A program made the position numbers and the translations under genes. Below the pieces are notes generated by a model, which saw nothing but the letters and a program-made list of their open reading frames with translations, was not told the DNA's origin and searched no databases. 64,000 nucleotides of DNA. Origin: Rhodospirillales bacterium (lineage in GTDB: Bacteria; Pseudomonadota; Alphaproteobacteria; Rhodospirillales; WMHbin7). The DNA is taken from the NCBI GenBank assembly GCA_016215555.1, contig JACRJC010000040.1, positions 23,939-87,938 of the forward strand, written 5' to 3'. Shown here piece by piece: positions 17,524 through 26,074 of the stretch (its first letter is position 1; every line of letters begins with the position of its first letter).

Positions 17524-18819
17524 TTAGTGACCCAGACCGGGCGCGCGCAACGGCTTGCCCTGGGCGAACGAGGCCAGGTAAAGCTCGAGCTCCGCATACT
17601 CGATCGAATCGCCAGGGATGAAGTTCATGCCCAACGGCAGTGTGCACCACTGGAAGCGCTTGCGCATGTCCCAGATCTTGGCGAAGTTGGTGCGGTAGGT
17701 CGGGAAGTGCAGATTCATCGGCATGGCCAGCAAGGGCAGCTTGCGGCCGCCCAGGAATTTGCCGCCGCCGCGTTCTTCGGTGTGGCAGTCGGCGCAGGCA
17801 TGATTGCGCTGGCCGACCCGGTTGTAGAAGGAAGTTTTGCCGCGTTCCAGCGCTTCCTTCATTTCGGGCGAGGACATGTCGATATTCTGGGCCATGCCAG
17901 TCGAGGCCATCTTGATGGCGGTGGTGGTATGGATATTGTCGTTGCCCTGGGCGGGGATGATGTTCTCGCCCATCGTGTCCTTGGCGTGCGGGCCCAGGAA
18001 ATCTTCGATCGCCATGACGCGGTTGTAGGTCTTGACGAAGCGCGGCCATTTGGCGGCGACGCCGGTCATCTTGGCGGCCCCTCCGGCATGACAGGAGTCG
18101 CAGGTCTTGCCGTTCGGCCCCGCCTTCTTCCACATCTTGGCGGCGGTGGCCTCCGACATGGCGATGGCTGGATTGTTGGTGGGATCGAGATTGTCGCCGA
18201 AGCCTTCCGAGACATAGCGCGTTGCCGGATCGATGTTGGGATCCTTGCGCTTGACGGGCGGGCCCTTCTGCGACTGGACATAGGCGACCAGATGCACGAT
18301 TTCTTCCGGCGTGAAGGCGCCCGACGCGCCCCAGGGCGGCATGAAGCTGTCCTTGTTGATCGAGCGCATGTCGTAGATCATCTGATAGACGAATTCGTCC
18401 TTGAACTTCTTGTCGCCGAACTTGACCAGGCTGGGTCCGACATCGCCCATCGGCCAGATGTCGTCCCTGACCACATGGCAGCCCGTGCAGGGCGCCTTGG
18501 CCCGGCTTTCGAACAGCTTCTTGCCCTTGGCGACGTCGCCCTTGATGTCCTTGGGCATCTCGACCTTGACCACCGGCGGCGCGGGAATGGATTCTTTGTA
18601 GGAAAGCGTGCGGTATTTCGACCAGTTGGTGTCGGCATAGGGGCTGTAGGGGCCTTCGTTATAGCGGATCTGTACCTGCTTGCCGTCCTTTTCGACGATG
18701 GGCGCCGCCGATTCCTTGATGGACTGCGACGTCCATTCCGGCACGCTGGAACAGGCAGCGGCGGCGAACGCCACGCCCGCGATCAAGGCGAACGAGCGCC
18801 AGGATGTCCAATGGTTCAT
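17524..18819 (-). CDS. soxXA: Fused triheme cytochrome c SoxX-SoxA
   Basis: The 431-residue protein begins with a lipoprotein-like signal ending at C23 (VAFAAAACSS). Residues about 90-190 form a SoxX-like monoheme domain: CTGCH at 111-115, DVGPSL, and a distal Met at 160 (FMPPWG). From about 205 to 431 it resembles SoxA: CDSCH at 240-244, CADCH at 342-346, and C392 (RFQWC), the position of the SoxA catalytic cysteine that bridges to SoxY. It ends with the SoxA-like ELELYLASFAQGKPL. SoxXA normally consists of two subunits and joins thiosulfate to SoxY. A single chain containing both is unusual. There is no cysteine between 245 and 341, so the first SoxA haem lacks the axial cysteine known from diheme SoxA. 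Confidence 0.9.
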   Translation of the reverse strand: MNHWTSWRSFALIAGVAFAAAACSSVPEWTSQSIKESAAPIVEKDGKQVQIRYNEGPYSPYADTNWSKYRTLSYKESIPAPPVVKVEMPKDIKGDVAKGKKLFESRAKAPCTGCHVVRDDIWPMGDVGPSLVKFGDKKFKDEFVYQMIYDMRSINKDSFMPPWGASGAFTPEEIVHLVAYVQSQKGPPVKRKDPNIDPATRYVSEGFGDNLDPTNNPAIAMSEATAAKMWKKAGPNGKTCDSCHAGGAAKMTGVAAKWPRFVKTYNRVMAIEDFLGPHAKDTMGENIIPAQGNDNIHTTTAIKMASTGMAQNIDMSSPEMKEALERGKTSFYNRVGQRNHACADCHTEERGGGKFLGGRKLPLLAMPMNLHFPTYRTNFAKIWDMRKRFQWCTLPLGMNFIPGDSIEYAELELYLASFAQGKPLRAPGLGH

Positions 18820-18840
18820 GTTGGCCTCCCCGTCTTGTTG

Positions 18841-19161
18841 TCAGAACGATACGTCGATCGAGCCGGTATGCTTTTCGCCGGTCGTGTCCTCGAAGGTCAC
18901 GGTCAGCTTGCCGGGCTGGTCGGCCTTCAACGGAAATTCGACGAAAGGATTGGCGCTCAAGGATTGGGTCATCTCGCCCGACATGATCGTCTTGCCGTTA
19001 TAGGTGACGGTGACGGTGTGGATGAAATTATAGACCTTCTCGATGATTTTCCCGTCCTTGCCGCGCTCGACGGTTTCCATGGGATGGGTGACCAGGGCGC
19101 GCACGGAAAGCACCTGGCCCTTGGCGATGGATTTGGGAAGGCGAATCTTGACGTCAGCCAT
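18841..19161 (-). CDS. soxZ: Sulfur carrier complex subunit SoxZ
   Basis: The 106-residue protein has no signal peptide. It contains the SoxZ immunoglobulin-like beta sandwich: VRALVTHPMETVE near residue 21, FIHTVTVTYNG, and the final LTVTFEDTTGEKHTGSIDV. SoxZ partners SoxY and is carried across the membrane with it by the SoxY Tat signal. The gene sits between soxY and soxXA on the minus strand with gaps of 52 and 21 bases, the usual order for the start of a sox operon. Confidence 0.96.
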   Translation of the reverse strand: MADVKIRLPKSIAKGQVLSVRALVTHPMETVERGKDGKIIEKVYNFIHTVTVTYNGKTIMSGEMTQSLSANPFVEFPLKADQPGKLTVTFEDTTGEKHTGSIDVSF

Positions 19162-19213
19162 AGTGAAATCTCCTGAAAGGATGCTGGGGGCGCTGTCGGG
19201 GCGAGGCGGCTTG

Positions 19214-19738
19214 TCAGCCGCCGCAGCCGCCCACGGTCACGCGCACTTCCTGAACGGCCTGGTACAGGCTGCCGTCGCTCAGTTCGACCACGGCCCGCAC
19301 ATTGCTGGTGTCGCCCAGGCGCAGATTGGTGCCGACCAGGGCCCCGCCCGCATCCTGCGTGAAAGTGTATTTGGCCGACAAGGGCCGGCGGTTCTTGTCG
19401 GCGATGATGTAAATGGCCTTGGCATATTGCCCCTTGCCCATGGCCCCCTTCACCTCGACGCGGGCCGGAACCACCGAACCGTTCTCGGCGATCATGGGAA
19501 TGGTGAATTCGACCATGCCGGCGCCGTCCTTGATCGGACGCTTGCCGAACAGGCGTTCCATGGTCTGGGCGAGCTCTTCCTCGGGCTGGACGCCTTTGGC
19601 CTGGGCCAGGGCCGGTCGAGAGATCAGGGCCATGGGGCCGAAGGCGGCGATGGCCGCCCCGAGGCCTGCGATCCTGGCGCCGGCCCTAAGAACCTTGCGC
19701 CGAGAGCAGGCGGAATCCGGGTATGACAGGGATTTCAT
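19214..19738 (-). CDS. soxY: Sulfur carrier protein SoxY
   Basis: The 174-residue protein has a Tat signal (CSRRKVLRAGARIAGLG). It ends in the flexible VTVGGCGG arm, whose cysteine (C172) carries the sulfur substrate through the cycle. It is the first gene of the operon. A GGAGGAGC ribosome site precedes ATG 19738, whereas the longer frame to 19819 has none. SoxY is the hub to which SoxXA, SoxB and, where present, SoxCD dock. In this operon SoxCD genes are absent, which predicts incomplete oxidation with sulfane sulfur left to be removed in another way. Confidence 0.96.
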   Translation of the reverse strand: MKSLSYPDSACSRRKVLRAGARIAGLGAAIAAFGPMALISRPALAQAKGVQPEEELAQTMERLFGKRPIKDGAGMVEFTIPMIAENGSVVPARVEVKGAMGKGQYAKAIYIIADKNRRPLSAKYTFTQDAGGALVGTNLRLGDTSNVRAVVELSDGSLYQAVQEVRVTVGGCGG

Positions 19739-19820
19739 GTGACGCTCCTCCGATGATTGCCTTGGGCCTGTATTTCCCAGAGCATTTACATGTGCGGCTG
19801 TGTTCCAGCTTCTCGGCAAA

Positions 19821-19853
19821 GCCTATGAGACAAAGTTTTTAATGTCTATAGGC
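19821..19853. promoter_or_regulatory. Inverted repeat in the soxY / M23 peptidase divergent spacer
   Basis: GCCTATGAGACA (19821-19832) and TGTCTATAGGC (19843-19853) form a near-perfect dyad with a ten-base AT-rich centre, about 85 bases before the soxY start. The whole spacer 19739-20072 (334 bases) holds no gene and is AT-rich in its middle, as expected of the sox promoter and the divergent peptidase promoter. The dyad could be an operator for a sulfur-responsive repressor, or simply a stem-loop in a leader. Confidence 0.45.
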
Positions 19854-20072
19854 AAAACCCACAAAAATATTATGATACTACGTACTTATGCAGAAAATTA
19901 CGCAGGAAATACCGTTGAAAATCGCAACAGTTTTGACGGCCAGGCCTCGGGAAATCCTTGAAAAGCCTCCCTGTGAATAAATTATCGTTCGGAATCAAGC
20001 TCTCGGTTGACAGATTCGGCTGATTCCCGCATTTTATTGGGGAATAAAAATCTGAGGGGAAGAAGGTAAGGC

Positions 20073-21398
20073 ATGGAGACGGGACAAATCGTCCGGCGGG
20101 GGATTCTCGCCCTTTCCTTGATGACGGCAACGGCGTTGCTGTTCATCGATCCCGACACAGGTGGACGCATGCAGACGGCCGGCGCCGCTCTGATCGATGC
20201 CGATGCCGCCAAATCCTCCTTCGGTCCCTCGACCCTGGCCGGCGACAGCCAGTTGGAAGAAGAGGCCATGCTACCGATGGTTCGTCTGCTGGCCGTCGAG
20301 CCCGGCGACACATTGGCGCAAATCCTGATCGACGAAGGGGCCGAGAGCTCCGACGCCCACGCCGCCATTGATGTGCTGCGCAGGATATTCAATCCCAAGG
20401 ATCTCAGAAGCGGCCAGCAGATCGAAATCACCTTTACGCCTTCGCCCGACGGGCTGGGCGGGGCCAAGCTCCAGGGCCTGTCCTTCGAACCCGATTTTAC
20501 GAAGACGGTCAGCGTCGAGCGTTCCGACAAGGGCGGCTTTTCCGTCAAGCAGACGATGAAGCCGCTAAAGCAGGAAATCGTGCAGGCCTCGGGCCGCATC
20601 GATTCCAGCCTCTATGAAGCGGCCTTGAAGGCTGGCATCGGCCATAATGTGCTGTCCACCATGGTCCGCGTGCTGTCCTACGACGTCGATTTTCAGCGCG
20701 ACATTCAGGAAGGCGACACATTCCAGGTCTTCTACGAACGCTGGACCGACGAAAAGGGCAACGCCGTCAAGGATGGCGAGGTCTATTACCTGTCGATGAC
20801 GCTGTCGGGCAAGCCGTTGCATTATTACCGCTTCAAGGCCGCTGACGGGTTGGTCGAATATTTCAACCAGAAGGGCGAGAGCGTGAAGAAGGCGCTGCTG
20901 CGCACGCCCGCCGACGGCGCTCGCATCACCTCGAAATTCGGTTCGCGCAAACATCCGATCCTGGGCTATTCGCGCATGCACAAGGGCATCGATTTCGGCC
21001 TGCCGCACGGCGCGCCCATCCAGGCCGCCGGCGACGGCGTGGTCGAGATGGCCGGGGTCAACAAGGGCTACGGCAATTATCTGCGCATCCGCCACACCAA
21101 CGGCTATGCCACCGCCTACGCCCATCTGTCGGGTTTCGCCAAGGGGGTTCGGGTCGGCAAGCGCGTCGGTCAGGGCCAGACGGTTGCCTTCGTCGGCTCG
21201 ACCGGCCTCTCGACCGGCCCTCATCTGCATTACGAAGTGATGGTCAACGGCAATCAGGTCAATCCGCTCAGCATCAAGATGCCTTCGGGCCGCAAGCTGG
21301 CCGGCAAGGAGTTGGACAATTTCAACCAGGCCAGGCTGGAAACCGACCGCAAGATGGCCGCCGCCCCGCTTATCGGCAAGCTGGCTTCAACCCAGTAA
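20073..21398 (+). CDS. M23 (LytM) family metallopeptidase, OapA-like
   Basis: The 441-residue protein has an N-terminal signal or anchor (residues about 8-25). Its middle domain is of the LysM-like/OapA kind (LLAVEPGDTLAQILIDEG, then LRSGQQIEITFTP). The C-terminal M23 zinc peptidase has HKGIDFGLPHG (H and D ligands) and GLSTGPHLHYEVMVNG (HxH motif). The catalytic residues look intact, so it is likely an endopeptidase cutting peptidoglycan cross-links in the periplasm. It diverges from the sox operon, which is probably coincidental. A GGGGAAGAAGG-like ribosome site precedes ATG 20073. Confidence 0.92.
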   Translation: METGQIVRRGILALSLMTATALLFIDPDTGGRMQTAGAALIDADAAKSSFGPSTLAGDSQLEEEAMLPMVRLLAVEPGDTLAQILIDEGAESSDAHAAIDVLRRIFNPKDLRSGQQIEITFTPSPDGLGGAKLQGLSFEPDFTKTVSVERSDKGGFSVKQTMKPLKQEIVQASGRIDSSLYEAALKAGIGHNVLSTMVRVLSYDVDFQRDIQEGDTFQVFYERWTDEKGNAVKDGEVYYLSMTLSGKPLHYYRFKAADGLVEYFNQKGESVKKALLRTPADGARITSKFGSRKHPILGYSRMHKGIDFGLPHGAPIQAAGDGVVEMAGVNKGYGNYLRIRHTNGYATAYAHLSGFAKGVRVGKRVGQGQTVAFVGSTGLSTGPHLHYEVMVNGNQVNPLSIKMPSGRKLAGKELDNFNQARLETDRKMAAAPLIGKLASTQ

Positions 21399-21414
21399 TC
21401 CAATTCGATGCATG

Positions 21415-21447
21415 AAAAATCGGGCGGCAGGGACAATCCGCCGCCCG
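21415..21447 (-). terminator. Rho-independent terminator after the PCu(A)C gene
   Basis: On the minus strand the stem CGGGCGGC / GCCGCCCG (arms 21440-21447 and 21421-21428) is followed directly by ATTTTT. It lies seven bases past the PCu(A)C stop. It may also weakly end transcription of the convergent M23 gene. Confidence 0.75.
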
Positions 21448-21453
21448 TTCGAT

Positions 21454-21939
21454 TCATTGCTTACGTTTGGTCTCGGGGCTGGCGCCATGGCTGGCGGCGC
21501 CGGCGGAGATGCCCTGCACCTGCACTTCGACCGTCACCGAGCCCGACTTCTCGAAGGTCAGCGTCATCGGGAAGGTCGTGCCTTCCTTCAGCGGCGCCTT
21601 CAGGCCGATCAGCATGACATGCAGGCCGCCCGGAGCCAGCTTGGTTTCGGCGCCGCCGGCGATATCGACGTCTTGCACCTGGCGCATGCGCATGATCGGG
21701 CCGTCCATGATATGCGTGTGCAACTCGACGGCTTTGGCGACGTCCGAGGCCGCCTTGAGGAGCTTGTCCGAGACGCCGCGGTTGTCGATCATCATATAGG
21801 CGATGCCCGCCGGCGCCGAGGGCGCGGTGGCGCGGGACCAGGGATGAACGATCTTCAGGTCGCCCAGATTGTAATCGTGGGCCTGGGCGGAAACGGCGGT
21901 CAGGCAGAAAGCCGCCGTCAAAGCGAGTTTGCGAAGCAT
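21454..21939 (-). CDS. Periplasmic copper chaperone PCu(A)C
   Basis: The 161-residue protein has a signal peptide ending at about residue 20 (VSAQA-HDY). It carries the PCu(A)C copper site, ELHTHIMDGPIMRMRQV followed by GGLHVMLIGLK, which supplies the His and Met ligands in the H-M-x10-M-x21-H-x-M style. Such proteins deliver Cu(I) to the CuA or CuB centres of cytochrome oxidase. The Sco protein at 60118 would be a functional partner. ATG 21939 is preceded by AGGGGAGT. The TTG two codons upstream is unlikely. The C-terminal tail is rich in Ser, Lys and His. Confidence 0.93.
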   Translation of the reverse strand: MLRKLALTAAFCLTAVSAQAHDYNLGDLKIVHPWSRATAPSAPAGIAYMMIDNRGVSDKLLKAASDVAKAVELHTHIMDGPIMRMRQVQDVDIAGGAETKLAPGGLHVMLIGLKAPLKEGTTFPMTLTFEKSGSVTVEVQVQGISAGAASHGASPETKRKQ

Positions 21940-21977
21940 GTCCAACTCCCCTTGTTGAGAGGCGGCCAGTCTATCGG

Positions 21978-24554
21978 CTAGGTCGGGCGGATGTCCAGTT
22001 CGCCCGATTTCACGCCGACCTTGACCGTTTGCCCGTCCTTGACGCTGCCTTCCAGCAACATGCCGGCCAGCGGGTTTTGCAAAGCCTGCTGAATCAGGCG
22101 CTTCAAGGGGCGGGCGCCGTAGGCCGGGCTATAGCCCTGGTCGCCCAGCCAGGTGACGGCCTTCTTGTCGAGATCGAGGGTGATCTTGCGGTCGGCCAGC
22201 AGCTTGCGCAAACGGCCCAACTGGATTTCGACGATGCCGTCCATATGTGCGCGGCCCAGGCGGTGGAAAAGCAAAATCTCGTCCAGGCGGTTCAGGAATT
22301 CCGGGCGGAAGGAGGCGCGCACGATCTCCATCACCGGCTCTTTCACCAGCGACGAATCCTCGCCTTCCGGCTGGTTGGCCAGAATTTCCGAGCCCAGATT
22401 CGACGTCAGCACAATCAGCGTATTCTTGAAATCGACGGTGCGGCCATGGCCGTCGGTCAGGCGTCCGTCGTCCAACACTTGCAGCAGCACGTTGAAAACG
22501 TCGGGATGCGCCTTCTCGACCTCGTCGAACAGGATGACCTGATAGGGCCGCCGGCGCACGGCCTCGGCCAGGGCGCCGCCCTCGTCATAGCCGACATAGC
22601 CGGGCGGAGCGCCGATCAGGCGGGCCACCGAATGCTTTTCCATATATTCCGACATGTCGATGCGCAGAAGGGCCGTGTCGTCGTCGAACATGAATTCGGC
22701 CAGCGCCTTGCAAAGTTCGGTCTTGCCGACGCCGGTGGGGCCCAGGAACAGGAAGGAACCGATGGGCCGATGCGGATCGGCCAGGCCCGCCCTTGATCTG
22801 CGCACGGCGTTGGAAACGGCGATCACCGCCTCTTCCTGGCCGACGACGCGCCGTTGCAGATTCTTTTCCATGGACAGCAGCTTGGCGCGCTCGCCTTCCA
22901 GCATCTTGTCGACCGGCACGCCGGTCCAGCGCGACACCACGCCGGCCACCAATTCCGGGGTGACGGTTTCTTGAACGCTGCTCTTCCCGCCGCCATCTTC
23001 CATTTTGGCCAGCTTCTTCTCGAGCTTTGGAATCTGATCGTACAGCAATTCGCCGGCTCGTTCGTATTTGCCTTCGCGTTGGGCGCGCTCGACTTCGATG
23101 CGGGCTTTTTCCAGCAACTCCTTGATCTTGGTGGCGTCGGCCAGCCCATCCTTGGCCGATTTCCAGGAAGCCGCCATCTCGGAGGCTTTCTTCTCGAGAT
23201 CGGCCAACTCGCCTTCCAGCTTCTGCAGCCGGTCCCGGGAAGCGGCGTCGGGCTCTTTCTTCAGGGCTTCGCGCTCGATCTTCAATTGCACGACCCGGCG
23301 ATCCAATTCGTCCAGCGCTTCCGGCTTGGAATCGACCTCCATGCGCAGGCGCGACGCCGCCTCGTCAACCAGATCGATGGCCTTGTCGGGCAGGAATCGG
23401 TCGGTGATGTAGCGCGACGACAGCGTGGCGGCGGCGACTAGGGCGCCGTCGGCGATGCGCACGCCGTGGTGCAGCTCGTATTTCTCCTTGATGCCGCGCA
23501 GGATGGAAACCGTGTCCTCGACGGTGGGTTCCTCGACGAAGACGGGTTGGAAGCGCCTGGCCAGCGCCGCGTCCTTCTCGACATGTTTTCGATATTCGTT
23601 CAGCGTGGTGGCGCCGACGCAGTGCAATTCGCCGCGGGCCAGGGCGGGTTTGAGCAGGTTGGAAGCGTCCATCGAGCCTTCGGCGGCGCCAGCCCCCACC
23701 AGCGTATGCATCTCGTCGATGAACAGAATGATGTTGCCTTCAGCTGCGGTGGTTTCGCTCAGCACCGCCTTCAGGCGTTCCTCGAATTCGCCCCGGAATT
23801 TGGCCCCGGCCACCAGGGCGCCCAGATCCAGCACCATCAGCTTCTTGTCCTTCAGCGCTTCCGGCACATCGCCATTGACGATGCGCAGCGCCAAGCCCTC
23901 GACGATGGCGGTCTTGCCGACGCCGGGCTCGCCGATCAGCACCGGATTGTTCTTGGTCCGGCGCGCCAATACCTGGATGGTGCGCCTGATTTCCTCATCC
24001 CTGCCGATGACCGGGTCAAGCTTGCCGTCGCGGGCGGCCTGGGTCAGGTCGCGGGCGTATTTCTTCAGGGCGTCATAGGAATTCTCGGCGCTGGCGGAAT
24101 GGGCCTGGCGGCCCTTGCGCACATTCTCGACCGCCTTGTTCAGATTCTGCGCCGTCACCTTGGCGTCCGCCAGCGCCTTGGCGGCGGGCGTGCCGGCGGC
24201 CATGGCCAGCGCCATCAGCAGGCGCTCGGCGGTGACGAAGGAATCGCCCGCCTTCCCGGCCAGTTTTTCCGCCGATTCCATGACGCGGGCCAGTTCGGGG
24301 GTCAGGAACAATTGCCCGGCCCCGGCGCCTTCGACCTTGGCGATCTTGCTCAAGGCCTCCTCGACGGCCTTTAACGCCGCCTTGGCGTCGCCGCCGGCCT
24401 CGGCGATCAGATTGGCGGCCAGCCCCTCCTGGTCTTCCAGCAGGACTTTCAGCAGATGTTCGGGCGTGAAGCGCTGATGGCCGCTGCGCAAAGCCAGCAT
24501 CTGGGCCGACTGCATGAAACCCTTGCAGCGGTCGGAATATTTCTCGAGATCCAT
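21978..24554 (-). CDS. clpB: ATP-dependent disaggregase ClpB
   Basis: The 858-residue protein has full ClpB length. The N-domain repeat (residues 1-145) is followed by AAA-1 with Walker [10 protein letters not shown] and [12 protein letters not shown]. Next come the long middle coiled coil, about 400-525, and AAA-2 with [17 protein letters not shown] and the C-terminal [16 protein letters not shown]. It rescues aggregated proteins together with DnaK in the cytoplasm. All nucleotide-binding motifs look intact. A heat-shock (RpoH-type) promoter is readable upstream at 24637-24664. Confidence 0.97.
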   Translation of the reverse strand: MDLEKYSDRCKGFMQSAQMLALRSGHQRFTPEHLLKVLLEDQEGLAANLIAEAGGDAKAALKAVEEALSKIAKVEGAGAGQLFLTPELARVMESAEKLAGKAGDSFVTAERLLMALAMAAGTPAAKALADAKVTAQNLNKAVENVRKGRQAHSASAENSYDALKKYARDLTQAARDGKLDPVIGRDEEIRRTIQVLARRTKNNPVLIGEPGVGKTAIVEGLALRIVNGDVPEALKDKKLMVLDLGALVAGAKFRGEFEERLKAVLSETTAAEGNIILFIDEMHTLVGAGAAEGSMDASNLLKPALARGELHCVGATTLNEYRKHVEKDAALARRFQPVFVEEPTVEDTVSILRGIKEKYELHHGVRIADGALVAAATLSSRYITDRFLPDKAIDLVDEAASRLRMEVDSKPEALDELDRRVVQLKIEREALKKEPDAASRDRLQKLEGELADLEKKASEMAASWKSAKDGLADATKIKELLEKARIEVERAQREGKYERAGELLYDQIPKLEKKLAKMEDGGGKSSVQETVTPELVAGVVSRWTGVPVDKMLEGERAKLLSMEKNLQRRVVGQEEAVIAVSNAVRRSRAGLADPHRPIGSFLFLGPTGVGKTELCKALAEFMFDDDTALLRIDMSEYMEKHSVARLIGAPPGYVGYDEGGALAEAVRRRPYQVILFDEVEKAHPDVFNVLLQVLDDGRLTDGHGRTVDFKNTLIVLTSNLGSEILANQPEGEDSSLVKEPVMEIVRASFRPEFLNRLDEILLFHRLGRAHMDGIVEIQLGRLRKLLADRKITLDLDKKAVTWLGDQGYSPAYGARPLKRLIQQALQNPLAGMLLEGSVKDGQTVKVGVKSGELDIRPT

Positions 24555-24636
24555 GATCTTCTCATCCTCGTGACGGGGTTTTGGACCCTGACCTGCAGCA
24601 GCCGCGAAACCCCTCTAGATTAGCCTCTTGGCCGAG

Positions 24637-24664
24637 ATATGGGGAAAAAAACCTTAACCGCAAG
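24637..24664 (-). promoter_or_regulatory. RpoH (sigma-32) type promoter of clpB
   Basis: On the minus strand CTTGCGG (24664-24658) and CCCCATAT (24644-24637) are separated by 13 bases. That matches the heat-shock consensus CTTGAAA-N11-16-CCCCATNT at most positions. It lies about 83 bases before the clpB start, an appropriate place for stress induction of the disaggregase. Confidence 0.75.
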
Positions 24665-24727
24665 GGGGGCTTGCCCTGGAGGCGAAAGGGCGGCTATCTT
24701 CCGGGCCTTCGCTAAGGAGGAAGAGAC

Positions 24728-24985
24728 ATGGCGGGCAAACCCAGCGACAAGGGCGGCATCACCGGCGAACGGCTGAAGAGCTTCATCGAGCGCGTCGAGC
24801 GCCTGGAAGAGGAAAAGGCCGCCCTGGCCGCCGACATCAAGGACGTCTATTCCGAGGCCAAGTCGGCGGGCTTCGACGTCAAGATCATCCGCCAGTTGAT
24901 CCGCATTCGCAAGTCCGATCCGCAGGACCGCAGAGAGCAGGAAGAGCTGCTGGAACTGTACATGTCCGCCATCGGAATGGTGTGA
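24728..24985 (+). CDS. gapR: GapR family DNA-binding protein (DUF2312)
   Basis: The 85-residue protein, MAGKPSDKGGITGERLKSF to SAIGMV, fits the DUF2312/GapR family. An N-terminal coiled coil (RLKSFIERVERLEEEKAALA) is followed by the conserved basic patch DVYSEAKSAGFDVKIIRQ and IRKSDPQDR. In Caulobacter, GapR is a nucleoid-associated protein that binds overtwisted DNA ahead of replication and transcription. The family is widespread in Alphaproteobacteria. A strong AAGGAGG ribosome site lies eight bases before ATG. It stands alone, divergent from clpB and convergent with the amidohydrolase. Confidence 0.93.
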   Translation: MAGKPSDKGGITGERLKSFIERVERLEEEKAALAADIKDVYSEAKSAGFDVKIIRQLIRIRKSDPQDRREQEELLELYMSAIGMV

Positions 24986-24989
24986 AGGC

Positions 24990-26030
24990 CTACCGTTCCA
25001 GCCGGTAGACCTTGATCGCGTTTTCATAGCCGATCTTGACGGCCAGGTCCCGGGGCAGGGCGTCCAACAGGTCGCGCACCGGGCGCATGTGCTGGGGAAA
25101 GCGTGCGTTGGCGCCGGGTGTCACATAGAACTGGTCGCTGCCCAGCATGATGCGGTCCGGGAATTTCTCGAACAACCCCTTCCATTCAGCCGTCAGCCCC
25201 TTGCCGCGCTCGAGCGGTCGGTTCACGGGCAGGCTGTCGGGGCCCATCTTGATATTGGCGAACAGGTTGGGGTGGGCTGCGAACAGGCGGGCCATCAGGT
25301 CGGGCGTGCGCTGGCCTGAATTATCCCAGCCCAGATGCGCCCAGACGAAGCGGGCCTTGCGGTTGTGGGAAAGCAGGCGCTCGAAGGCTTCGATATTGGG
25401 TTTCATCACCGGCGGATTGCCAAGCGCCGCATAGCGTTCGCCGATCGGGGCCTCACGCTCGATGGCTTCTAAATGCACTTCGATGGGCATGTCCTTCTCG
25501 GCGGCGATGTCGGCCAGAAGCAGCATCAGCGGATGGTCAGGCGGTGCCTGTTCGTAATGATGGTTGGGGCCCAGCGCGAAATGTTCGAGCGCGATTTCAC
25601 CGAAAGCCACCGCGCCCGAGGCGGCCACCTTTTCGGCAGCGGCCTTGAAACGGGCCCGCAACTCCTCGCTGACGGTCGTTTCCTTGGCGGCATCAAGCAG
25701 CATCGGGCTTAGGGTGCCGCCGCCGGCCATGAAGCGGAAGCGGTCCGGATACTTGTTGACTACCGGCAGCAGGGTTTCGGCGTCGAAGGAAACCATCGCG
25801 TGACCTGAGGTGAAGGGCGGCGGCAACACGATGGTCTGGCGGATGCCCAGTTCGTCCATGGCCTGCACGGCTTGGCGGGCAGCCCCGTCATAATCGGTTC
25901 GACCCTGACCGATGACGCCGTGCAGATGGGCATGGGTGTCGATATAGGGGACGCGGCCCTGATCCTGGGCATTAGCCTGGACGGCGAATAAAAGGGTGCT
26001 GGCAAGGATAAGCGGCAAGGCTTTGCGCAT
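24990..26030 (-). CDS. Exported amidohydrolase-fold protein
   Basis: The 346-residue protein has a signal peptide (KALPLILASTLLFAVQANAQ). Its TIM-barrel metal-hydrolase fold of the COG2159 type has YIDTHAHLHG near residue 30, EVHLEAIER, ARFVWAHLGWDNSG and IMLGSDQFYV, with metal-ligand His and Asp at the expected strands. It is probably a periplasmic hydrolase or decarboxylase-like enzyme of unknown substrate. Most relatives are cytoplasmic, so the signal peptide is noteworthy. It follows the NrsF/ECF pair on the same strand with a 44-base gap and may be transcribed with it or alone. Confidence 0.85.
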   Translation of the reverse strand: MRKALPLILASTLLFAVQANAQDQGRVPYIDTHAHLHGVIGQGRTDYDGAARQAVQAMDELGIRQTIVLPPPFTSGHAMVSFDAETLLPVVNKYPDRFRFMAGGGTLSPMLLDAAKETTVSEELRARFKAAAEKVAASGAVAFGEIALEHFALGPNHHYEQAPPDHPLMLLLADIAAEKDMPIEVHLEAIEREAPIGERYAALGNPPVMKPNIEAFERLLSHNRKARFVWAHLGWDNSGQRTPDLMARLFAAHPNLFANIKMGPDSLPVNRPLERGKGLTAEWKGLFEKFPDRIMLGSDQFYVTPGANARFPQHMRPVRDLLDALPRDLAVKIGYENAIKVYRLER

Positions 26031-26074
26031 GTTCCCCTCCCTGGGCTAAGGGGAACGAGTATCGAGGAAGGCAG

